Source: Syntrophobacter sp. SbD2
GTDB taxonomy: Bacteria; Desulfobacterota; Syntrophobacteria; Syntrophobacterales; Syntrophobacteraceae
NCBI GenBank assembly: GCA_900290385.1
Contig: OMSV01000016.1
Span: 1 to 12,920 of the forward strand
Length of the DNA stretch: 12,920 nt
Reading direction: 5' to 3'
A program made the translations under genes and the position numbers. Position 1 is the stretch's first letter. Each line of letters begins with the position of its first letter. Below are positions 6,589-12,920 of the stretch, one piece after another. The notes beneath the pieces are model-generated. The model saw nothing but the letters and a program-made list of their open reading frames with translations, was not told where the DNA came from and made no database searches.

Positions 6589-6618
6589 TTGACACCCTGA
6601 CGGAATTAGTAGTAGAAA
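6589..6618 (+). promoter_or_regulatory. Sigma70-like promoter for the chorismatase-like/kdsB/kdtA operon
   Basis: A perfect TTGACA (6589-6594) is followed after 18 nt by TAGAAA (6613-6618), four of six to the -10 consensus. It points into the plus-strand operon, with a leader of about 90 nt before the ATG at 6713. Confidence 0.5.
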
Positions 6619-6712
6619 CTTCCAAACCAATTTACACCACCCATTAAGGTATCGCGCCAAAGACTCCGGAAAAACAATCATCACCCCTTTGAACGCGGGA
6701 GAGAGCTTTGCA

Positions 6713-7894
6713 ATGGTTAAGAGATGGGATTTTGATCGGAGAATTAAGTGCTCTTCCTTTTCAGTACCGGGAGGCGCTGAGGAATATTATTTTGCGTTCA
6801 TAAATGATGAAGCCATATCCTTTGAAAAAGCAATTGCAGAATTGTGTGAAAAATATAAATTCGTGACTGGATATCTCGGTCTTTCGGAGCAGACTCTCCT
6901 TTTCTCCCGTCTACATGTCAGCGATATTATTAATCAAAAGAACCTGCTTGCAAAATCTGAACTTTTCGGCCACATCGGGCATGGCGCCATATCCGTAATA
7001 GAGCAAACTCCTCTTACACGGGATTCAGTGGTCCTTTTTTCTTATCATTTGAGAAAAGGAACAGGGAAGTTTCAAAAGGAGATTCTCGACAACGGGAGCG
7101 AGCCGTGGCGCACCGGAATGGTCGCTAAGGGCGATCATTACTCAATGGTTTGGAGTTCCAATCAGGCAAGAGCCGGACATTTTGATTCGCAGCAGCAGAC
7201 AGAGTTGATTTTAAAATCTTTTTCCGCTTTGCTGGGTCGATACAATCTGAGTGTACGGAAAAACCTGATGCGGACCTGGATATTCGTGAGGGATATCGAT
7301 AACCATTACACCGGAATGGTGGAAGCGCGAAAGGACTTTTTCCATTCGCATGGTCTCTGCACGGAATCCCGCTTCGTGGCGAGCACGGGAATAGAGGGCA
7401 GGGGCACCGAGACTAGAGCCATCATTAGAATGGACAGTCTTTCGATCGGAAATATCGAGGAGGAGCAAATCGATACGATGGACGCGCTGAAACATCTTCC
7501 GCGCACGATGCTTTATGGGGTGACTTTTGAGCGAGGACTGAGGATCAGGTTTGGTGATCGTTCGCACCTGGCGATTTCAGGAACGGCAAGCATCGATGAA
7601 GAGGGAAATGTTGCGCATGAAGGCGACATCGAGAAACAGACCCACAGGACGATCGATAATGCGGAGGCTCTGTTGCGCAGTCAGGGCGCCACATTGTACG
7701 ATATGACCTATGCGCTGTGTTACTTACGCAATCCCAAGGATTATGAATGCGTAAAAGAGATAGTGAGCGCACGCCTCCCCGGGAATATTCCCCTCCTTAT
7801 TGTCGAGGCCTCTGTTTGCCGGCCTGCGTGGCTTTTCGAGATGGAAGGGGCTGGAATAATCGCCGACACCAATCCTTTTCCGCCTTTCATGTAA
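6713..7894 (+). CDS. Chorismatase (FkbO/Hyg5)-like protein with RidA/YjgF-type C-terminal domain
   Basis: A 393-residue cytoplasmic protein. The ATG at 6713 is preferred over TTG 6689 because GGGAGAGAG (6697-6705) sits at RBS distance. The C-terminal half is RidA-like: TWIFVRDIDNHYTGMVEAR (188-206), STGIEGRGTETRA (224-236), LYGVTFERG (267-275), ISGTASIDEEGNVAHEGD (288-305) and QTHRTIDNAEALL (309-321). The end, VCRPAWLFEMEGAG (368-381), resembles the closing segment of chorismate-cleaving FkbO/Hyg5/XanB2-type enzymes, which carry a catalytic Glu there. Those enzymes split pyruvate from chorismate to give a hydroxybenzoate or dihydrodiol. That activity is inferred from resemblance, and a RidA-like imine deaminase or other role is possible. 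It leads the kdsB/kdtA operon, 32 nt ahead of kdsB. The first half of the gene is visibly more AT-rich than its neighbours, which may indicate a separate origin. Confidence 0.7.
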   Translation: MVKRWDFDRRIKCSSFSVPGGAEEYYFAFINDEAISFEKAIAELCEKYKFVTGYLGLSEQTLLFSRLHVSDIINQKNLLAKSELFGHIGHGAISVIEQTPLTRDSVVLFSYHLRKGTGKFQKEILDNGSEPWRTGMVAKGDHYSMVWSSNQARAGHFDSQQQTELILKSFSALLGRYNLSVRKNLMRTWIFVRDIDNHYTGMVEARKDFFHSHGLCTESRFVASTGIEGRGTETRAIIRMDSLSIGNIEEEQIDTMDALKHLPRTMLYGVTFERGLRIRFGDRSHLAISGTASIDEEGNVAHEGDIEKQTHRTIDNAEALLRSQGATLYDMTYALCYLRNPKDYECVKEIVSARLPGNIPLLIVEASVCRPAWLFEMEGAGIIADTNPFPPFM

Positions 7895-7926
7895 ATTATT
7901 TCAGTAAGAAAACTGTAGGAACGGAC

Positions 7927-8667
7927 ATGGGTGATAGTTTGAAAATATTGGGGGTAATACCGGCGCGCTACGATTCCACCCGCCTTCCGGGCAAGGTATT
8001 GCGGGATATAGCGGGCAAACCGATGCTTTACTGGGTCTATATGAGCGCTCGTCAATCTAAATTGCTGGCAGATCTGCTGGTAGCCACGGACAGCGAGAAG
8101 GTAGTGCAGTTTTGCGAGCGGGAAGGAATTCCCGTCATGCTCACGGGCCGGCATCCGTCGGGAACCGACCGGTTGCGAGAGATAATGGAACGGGTTGAGG
8201 CAGACATTTATATCAACATTCAGGGGGACGAACCAATGCTGCGCCCCGACCACCTTGAGGCTATTGTGTCCCCGTTCCTGACGGGAGATGCCCAGGTGGC
8301 GACGCTCAAAGTTGCCGTTGACGAGGCCGGTGCACGGGACCCCAATAATGTGAAGGTCGTGACCGACGATTCAGGTCGAGCCCTGTATTTTTCGCGTCAC
8401 CCGATTCCCTTCGACAGAGATGGCACGGGCGAGGTTAAGCGCTACAAGCACATAGGCATCTATGCATATACTCGGGCAGCACTCACCATTTTTCATTCGC
8501 TGCCGGAATCATCCCTGGAATCGGCGGAGAAGCTCGAGCAACTGCGCTTCCTGCAGAACGGCGTAGCAATTTACGTTGTGGAGACTCCTTACGACACAGT
8601 TGGGGTGGACACAGAGGCCGATCTTCAGCGTGTAAATCTTCTGCTCTCAGGGTCTGAACGCGGGTAA
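7927..8667 (+). CDS. kdsB: 3-deoxy-manno-octulosonate cytidylyltransferase (CMP-Kdo synthetase)
   Basis: This enzyme activates Kdo with CTP to give CMP-Kdo, the donor used by the Kdo transferase encoded next. The 246-residue length is normal. Diagnostic motifs run the whole length: VIPARYDSTRLPGK (10-23), HPSGTDRLRE (76-85), INIQGDEPML (96-105), NNVKVV (140-145), ALYFSRHPIP (152-161), KHIGIYAY (174-181), EKLEQLRFLQNG (201-212) and GVDTEADLQRV (226-236). The ATG at 7927 has AGGA 6 nt upstream (7917-7920). The frame stays open upstream to 7747, but that part only overlaps the preceding gene and carries no family sequence. The stop lies 9 nt before kdtA copy 2, so the two are cotranscribed. Its only odd point is the chorismatase-like gene in front of it. 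Confidence 0.96.
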   Translation: MGDSLKILGVIPARYDSTRLPGKVLRDIAGKPMLYWVYMSARQSKLLADLLVATDSEKVVQFCEREGIPVMLTGRHPSGTDRLREIMERVEADIYINIQGDEPMLRPDHLEAIVSPFLTGDAQVATLKVAVDEAGARDPNNVKVVTDDSGRALYFSRHPIPFDRDGTGEVKRYKHIGIYAYTRAALTIFHSLPESSLESAEKLEQLRFLQNGVAIYVVETPYDTVGVDTEADLQRVNLLLSGSERG

Positions 8668-8676
8668 AGAGAAAAA

Positions 8677-10017
8677 ATGTATCTACTATATAACATGCTT
8701 CTGGGCGTCTGGATCGCTTTCATGTTGCCGGTTTTCCTGTACAGGGCACTGCGTTACGGGAAGTACCTGCAGGGCTTGTCCCAGCGGTTTGGGCGCCTTT
8801 CCGACAGCCTGCGTTCAGACGGCCGGCCGACCTTTTGGTTCCATTCATGCTCCGTTGGCGAAACCCTGAGTATCCAACCGCTGGCGAAGGAGCTTCACCT
8901 TCGTTTCCCTGAAGCCCGTTTTGTCTTTTCCACTATAACCAAGACCGGTCAGGCAATGGCCCGGCAGCGCTTTTCAGCTTACGGCACCGGGAATATCTTC
9001 TACTTTCCTGTCGATCTCGCACCTGTTTGCCGATATTTTCTGGACTGGATCCAACCGACGGTCATAGTGATCATCGACACCGAGATCTGGCCGAACCTGT
9101 TGCGACAGGCCCACATGCGGGGCATTCCCATCATAATGGCCAATGGCCGGATTTCGCCCAAGTCTTTCCGCCTCTATCGTCTTGTTAGTCCCATGCTGCG
9201 AAGGATATTTGCCAACTACAGTGTCCTCTTAATGAAATCCGAGGATGACGCAGAGCGCATCCGAATGATTGGCGCCCCGCCAGGGAAGGTTATTGTAAGC
9301 GGTAATATAAAGTATGACAAAGAACTGGTGGAACAGGAACTAAGTGAAGGGGTGGCGCAATCACTGGACAAAGCGCTGGGACTTACGTCCGCAGACGGGG
9401 ACCTTATCGTGGCCGGAAGCACGCATGCGGACGAGGAGCAGAAATTGATCGAGGTGCTGCGTCGAATAAGGCTTAGGCCTGGCCTTGGCAAAACAAGGCT
9501 TCTTTTGGGGCCGAGGCATCCCGAGCGCTTCGATGCGGTGGCGGATTTGGCGGCCCAGGCTGGTTTTGTGGTCAAGCGCCGCTCTGACAATAATAAAATG
9601 GCAACCTGGGCGGACGTAATGGTGCTGGATACACTCGGGGAACTTGCGACGGCCTACCGGTTCGCCACCATCGCCTTCGTGGGCGGAACATTGATCCCGC
9701 ACGGCGGGCAAAGCATTATCGAGCCCGCATGGTATGCCAAGCCTATAGTAATCGGGCCTTCAATGGAGAACTTTCGGCAGATCGCCAGGGACTTCCGGGC
9801 TCGAGGTGCGGTTAAGCAAATCCAGGCGATTGATTCGGACAAAGAAGCACAAATCACAGAGCTGACGGATGCGTTCGTTTGCCTGCTCGAAGATGAGGAG
9901 CGACGAACGGCGATGGGCAACGCGGCCTATTCAGTTTTTGAAAATAACAGGGGAGCGGCTCGGTTCACGGTGGACAAAATTGCGGACATTTACAAAGACG
10001 TCGCGAGGAGGCGATGA
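8677..10017 (+). CDS. waaA: 3-deoxy-D-manno-octulosonic acid (Kdo) transferase, copy 2
   Basis: A second GT30 Kdo transferase of 446 residues, slightly longer than copy 1. It has an N-terminal hydrophobic anchor (about 3-22), the catalytic motif FHSCSVGE with Glu62, TITKTG (86-91), DTEIWPNL (134-141), NGRIS (156-160), GNIKYD (209-214), AGSTHADEE (246-254), GPRHPER (278-284) and GGQSIIEPA (343-351). All core GT-B motifs of the family are kept, but the usual GGHN is GGQS and ETE is DTE, so it may differ in acceptor or donor from copy 1, whose GGHN is intact. It follows kdsB by 9 nt with only a weak AGAGA RBS, suggesting translational coupling, and precedes the unknown 391-residue gene by 4 nt. 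The linkage to kdsB makes this the likelier main lipid A Kdo transferase, though that is inference. Confidence 0.93.
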   Translation: MYLLYNMLLGVWIAFMLPVFLYRALRYGKYLQGLSQRFGRLSDSLRSDGRPTFWFHSCSVGETLSIQPLAKELHLRFPEARFVFSTITKTGQAMARQRFSAYGTGNIFYFPVDLAPVCRYFLDWIQPTVIVIIDTEIWPNLLRQAHMRGIPIIMANGRISPKSFRLYRLVSPMLRRIFANYSVLLMKSEDDAERIRMIGAPPGKVIVSGNIKYDKELVEQELSEGVAQSLDKALGLTSADGDLIVAGSTHADEEQKLIEVLRRIRLRPGLGKTRLLLGPRHPERFDAVADLAAQAGFVVKRRSDNNKMATWADVMVLDTLGELATAYRFATIAFVGGTLIPHGGQSIIEPAWYAKPIVIGPSMENFRQIARDFRARGAVKQIQAIDSDKEAQITELTDAFVCLLEDEERRTAMGNAAYSVFENNRGAARFTVDKIADIYKDVARRR

Positions 10018-10021
10018 TCCA

Positions 10022-11197
10022 ATGAGTTTTCTGGGGCATATCAGCGTACGTGAAACTCACGGAATCCGCCGGTTTCTTTATCCTGTTTCACTTGAAATCC
10101 CCGCATCGCTGTTGCATCCCGCCGACGGGGCAGGGCTTATAATGGCCGACGGCCGTCCGATTCCACTGCAGGTGACGCCGAGCGAGACTAACCCCGGCCT
10201 ATATTGCAGACTTGATTTCGCGGTCTCACTTTCACCGCTGGAGAAGCTGGAATTGAAGCTTTTAAGGGGCGGCGAGGCGCCACAGGCAAGCCCGCCACTG
10301 ACTTCGGCGGCGGCGCTGTCAGCCCCAAGCATCACGCCCGAAGCCGAAGGCACCGGGCAAGTCGACCGCCGCGGCACGCGGCCCCCCAGCGTTGACGATC
10401 CCTTGCAGACAGAGGAAAAGAAGCGGTTCCGAAGTACACAGCGGCGCTTCTCGGTCGAGTTCGACCGGTGTGGAACGCTCCATGAGGTCGTGTATGATTC
10501 GGCGCCACATTTGCGGGCGCCGGGCGTTTTCAATCTCAACGGGCGCCAGGCCGCTCTTGAAGGGGTTGCGGCGTTCGCGGCCGGCTTGCCTCTGAGCGCG
10601 CGCGTGACGGCGGTGGGACAATACCCCGACGGGTGCGGGGCAGTAACTCACCTTGAGACAACTGCCTATAAATCCTGGGTCATGCTGACCCACCTGCTTT
10701 CAAGGACTCAGCCCGAAGACGAACTGGTGTTTAATCTGCCGCTGGCTGTTTCCCCGCCTGTTGTAACGTGTGATTTCGGCGTTGGCGGCGGCATATACGG
10801 GAGCCTTCAGCCGGAAACCTGCCCGGAGATGGTCTGGAAAAGCGAGTTTTTACGCGCGGGAGCGGTGCGTTGGTCAATCATGTCAAGCGGACGGACCGAC
10901 TACGTCGGAGAGGTCCAAACCACCGGTGAGTACGTGCGGCAGCAATGGTTTCACCTGGTCGACGGGCGCAAGGCGCTGGCGGTGGCGGTCACGCAAATTC
11001 CCAGGTGCTGCAGGGAAATGAAGGTCACATTGCGCGACAGTGGAGAGGTCGCTGTGGCGTTTAGAATCGGCGAAGCCTCCGAAGTCTCAGCGGCCTTCGG
11101 CCTGTGCTGTCACTTCTTGAACGATATTCCGGCGATTGCTGCGGCCACCAATCCGCAATCGATTCTCCTGCCCCCGGTCGTAACAAAAGACTTCTAG
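10022..11197 (+). CDS. Uncharacterised 391-residue protein in the kdtA operon
   Basis: I do not recognise this gene. The ATG at 10022 has GAGGAGG (10005-10011) 10 nt upstream, inside the end of kdtA copy 2, and the start lies 4 nt after the kdtA stop, so it belongs to the same operon. The frame is open further upstream, but that part overlaps kdtA. The protein has no signal peptide or membrane segment. Residues 1-82 alternate like beta strands; 83-135 are a low-complexity Ala/Pro/Ser/Glu-rich linker; about 140-391 are again strand-rich, with LNGRQAALEG (172-181) and DFGVGGGIYGSLQPE (251-265). There is a CC pair at 329-330 and an LCC at 361-363. The layout suggests two beta domains joined by a linker, loosely like carbohydrate-active or carbohydrate-binding proteins. 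That is a guess, and no catalytic motif is evident. The codon use is GC-rich. Confidence 0.75.
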   Translation: MSFLGHISVRETHGIRRFLYPVSLEIPASLLHPADGAGLIMADGRPIPLQVTPSETNPGLYCRLDFAVSLSPLEKLELKLLRGGEAPQASPPLTSAAALSAPSITPEAEGTGQVDRRGTRPPSVDDPLQTEEKKRFRSTQRRFSVEFDRCGTLHEVVYDSAPHLRAPGVFNLNGRQAALEGVAAFAAGLPLSARVTAVGQYPDGCGAVTHLETTAYKSWVMLTHLLSRTQPEDELVFNLPLAVSPPVVTCDFGVGGGIYGSLQPETCPEMVWKSEFLRAGAVRWSIMSSGRTDYVGEVQTTGEYVRQQWFHLVDGRKALAVAVTQIPRCCREMKVTLRDSGEVAVAFRIGEASEVSAAFGLCCHFLNDIPAIAAATNPQSILLPPVVTKDF

Positions 11198-11244
11198 TGT
11201 CCCGGATCACGAGCGGGCGCCGGAAATTGTATGCTCACAAAGCA

Positions 11245-12920
11245 TTAGCGCTTCACCTGAATATAATTCCTCACCGGAGTATCGGCAACAGGCACGAAAA
11301 CACCTTCGGCGGTCCTGTCGAACAGCAGAGGCTCCATCATCAGTACGCCCCCGAACGTATCGTCGGCGCTCATGGCGTGATCGCGCTTCCGATACAGGAA
11401 ATGGTAACTGATCAGAAGCGTATCGTTACTCCTCTCCCACAGGGTGAAGCAGGTGCTGCCGGAGGGTATGCCTTCAGCCGAAAACAGTTCACTCAGCCAG
11501 AATGCGTCAAAGCTCTGCGGTGGAATCTTGCGGTATACACAGTACATCTTTCCCTTGGGATCTACGATTTCAATCTTGTATTCGCATTCCTTGTCATAAT
11601 GTCTCCAAAGTGAGCAATTGGTCACGATGTAGAGCGTGTCGTATTCTTCGGAAATTACACAGGGGCCGAACCTGTCGGTAACCTGGACAGGGCTGTAGTC
11701 GTACTGATGACACATCGGGTTGAGCTTGTCGATATAGAAGGGAAGATTCGGGTCTTCATAGCCGCTGGCCGGCGCCGTACAGATGTACGGGTGGTCTTTA
11801 TGCTTAAAGCCAACGATGCTGATGGCTCGCCGCGGCACCTCCTTCAATCCTTTTGCGGGCGCGAGGCCGAAAAGTCCCGACTCGATCCGGACTCCGTGCT
11901 GCCGAGCGTAATCCTGGAGGTTTAAAAACTGAGGGCTGCGGCTGTCGATCTTCTCATCTTTGGAGAACACCACTTCGCCTTTGGCGTTTCTGAAGATAAA
12001 GGTGAAATCGTTGATTTTGCAAAATGTAGAAGAAAGTAAGCCGAGATAAGTATCGATCCCGAAACTCTTGTCGAGCATGGGGAACTGGATAACCCATGGA
12101 TCGGTATCCACCCTGTCGAGCATCTGCAGGTAATCGGCCTGATAGCAATCGGTGGGAACAGCCCAGTGGCAGGCGTCAGAGCCTGTTTGATGACTCGTGT
12201 TGATGTACTGTCTGGTTCCTTTGGGATGTATGTAATAATTGGGGCGGTGGAGCGGCGTGTCCATGGTGACCAGGCAAAAAGCGCTATTCGCGCCTTCCAG
12301 GGACACGTCCCTGAACAGCTCTGATATATTCTGATAGGACATGTGCCGGGCCGGGATGGTAGCGGCCGATCTTTCTATGGCTTTTTCCTCACCGTTCTGG
12401 TTGAAGTGAAGAAGCACTCTTGGGTGAGATTCGACTTCATTTTCGTTCCAGAAGCACAGCGTGAGGTCGAGGTCCGGTTCCACGGGCATATAGCCGCGGG
12501 AGAAAATCACATTGGCCGCCCACTGGTCCCAGCCTGACTGATGGTTTCGACAAAGACCCGCTTCGCTTATGTAATCGGCCCAGTAATGCATAAAGGGCTG
12601 CACCCGGGACTGCAGATTCTCCACTTCCACCATGACGCGCATATAGCCTTCAAATTGGCCCAGGTTGAGATCCCTGCTGTCGACGACGGTCAATCCGCCG
12701 GGGGGAATGATGCTCTGGCCGGCTACTCTGACAGTGCCGTCGCACTCCCTTATCGTGTAGCGAAGATCGAGCGGGAAAAGCGTCCTGTATTTGCGATCGA
12801 AGTAGTTGCTGATCTGGACCAGCGTCTCCGTCTCGCCCGAAAAGAAGTCCATGTATGTGCTGATAGAGGTGGTCTGGCCTCCGTAGAGTCTGCAAACAAC
12901 CTGGCGTTCGTTGCCTGTCA
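11245..12920 (-). CDS. Uncharacterised protein with internal beta repeats, 5' end beyond the window
   Basis: I do not recognise this gene. It runs convergent to the previous gene and ends at 11245. Its first in-window ATG is at 12852, but the frame is open without a stop to the right edge (22 more codons), so the true start is probably outside. At least 557 codons are visible. Numbering from 12852, at least two and perhaps four copies of a strand-rich module can be picked out by eye. Residues 31-107 (YTIRE, IIPPGG, MHYWADY) and 425-502 (YKIEIVDPKG, IPPQSFDAFWLSELF, SYHFLYRKR, FGG) match best; 145-224 (LLHFNQNGEE, TIPARHMSYQNISELF) and 283-350 (FTFIFRNAKGEVV, LNLQDYA) are weaker. It has no membrane segment in the visible part and many Trp, Tyr and Cys residues. 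The repeats suggest Ig-like or adhesin-type domains. Function and location are unknown. Confidence 0.7.
   Translation of the reverse strand, partial: TGNERQVVCRLYGGQTTSISTYMDFFSGETETLVQISNYFDRKYRTLFPLDLRYTIRECDGTVRVAGQSIIPPGGLTVVDSRDLNLGQFEGYMRVMVEVENLQSRVQPFMHYWADYISEAGLCRNHQSGWDQWAANVIFSRGYMPVEPDLDLTLCFWNENEVESHPRVLLHFNQNGEEKAIERSAATIPARHMSYQNISELFRDVSLEGANSAFCLVTMDTPLHRPNYYIHPKGTRQYINTSHQTGSDACHWAVPTDCYQADYLQMLDRVDTDPWVIQFPMLDKSFGIDTYLGLLSSTFCKINDFTFIFRNAKGEVVFSKDEKIDSRSPQFLNLQDYARQHGVRIESGLFGLAPAKGLKEVPRRAISIVGFKHKDHPYICTAPASGYEDPNLPFYIDKLNPMCHQYDYSPVQVTDRFGPCVISEEYDTLYIVTNCSLWRHYDKECEYKIEIVDPKGKMYCVYRKIPPQSFDAFWLSELFSAEGIPSGSTCFTLWERSNDTLLISYHFLYRKRDHAMSADDTFGGVLMMEPLLFDRTAEGVFVPVADTPVRNYIQVKR

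Larger units (their letters stand above)
6263..6712. other. Divergent intergenic region with promoters for both flanking operons
   Basis: About 450 bp without a convincing gene separates kdtA copy 1 (-) from the chorismatase-like operon (+). Two short open frames (6327-6569 minus and 6453-6647 plus) have no good RBS, no recognisable motif and a composition unlike their neighbours. The region holds a strong minus-strand promoter, a plus-strand promoter and an imperfect palindrome over the minus -10. A short direct repeat, AAATATAC followed by ATTG, occurs twice near 6468-6502. Confidence 0.6.

Noticed and set aside
6327..6647. Two short open frames in the divergent intergenic region (80 residues minus, 64 residues plus)
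   Set aside because: Neither has a convincing RBS or motif, and both overlap the promoter elements of the flanking operons.
7747..7926. N-terminal extension of kdsB from 7747
   Set aside because: It overlaps the end of the chorismatase-like gene. The KdsB family begins at the ATG 7927, which has an AGGA 6 nt upstream.
9869..10021. N-terminal extension of the unknown 391-residue protein from 9869
   Set aside because: It overlaps the end of kdtA copy 2. The ATG at 10022 has a GAGGAGG at suitable distance.

Overview
The window looks like chromosomal DNA of a Gram-negative bacterium with moderate GC content. Two Kdo transferase genes, a CMP-Kdo synthetase gene and a lipoprotein-type signal peptide all point to a lipopolysaccharide outer membrane. 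The mix of genes (a MurU/AmgK-like pair, a DUF1573 lipoprotein, DUF72, and a likely selenocysteine codon) would suit an anaerobic deltaproteobacterium (Desulfobacterota, for example a syntroph or sulfate reducer), but that placement is an inference. I saw no transposase, CRISPR array, tRNA or rRNA.

Layout. Positions 5-2031 (+): a sugar-1-phosphate nucleotidyltransferase overlapping an aminoglycoside-phosphotransferase-fold kinase, probably a cell-wall sugar salvage pair, followed by a terminator-like hairpin. Positions 2128-3039 (+): a 46-residue basic protein and a metallophosphoesterase. Positions 3171-6262 (-): read from the right, a Kdo transferase (kdtA/waaA copy 1), a DUF1573 lipoprotein and a DUF72 protein. 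A divergent intergenic region of about 450 bp (6263-6712) carries good sigma70-like promoters for both directions. Positions 6713-11197 (+): a tight operon of a chorismatase/RidA-like protein, kdsB, a second Kdo transferase (kdtA copy 2) and an unrecognised 391-residue protein. Positions 11245-12920 (-): a convergent, unrecognised protein with internal repeats, open to the right edge of the window.

The most striking observation is in the DUF1573 lipoprotein gene. It meets an in-frame UGA (4494-4492) exactly where the family has the first Cys of its Cys-Gly-Cys motif. The same frame then continues for 58 codons that match the rest of the DUF1573 domain and ends at TAA. Directly after the UGA the RNA can fold into a two-part stem-loop with a 9-nt apical loop beginning GU, 16 nt from the UGA, as expected of a bacterial SECIS. 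The gene is therefore best read as a candidate selenoprotein of 168 residues with Sec at position 110. The alternative is a recent nonsense mutation.

Functionally, the two kdtA copies and kdsB supply and attach Kdo to lipid A at the inner membrane. The nucleotidyltransferase/kinase pair probably activates a sugar for envelope synthesis or recycling. The remaining genes have no clear pathway assignment.
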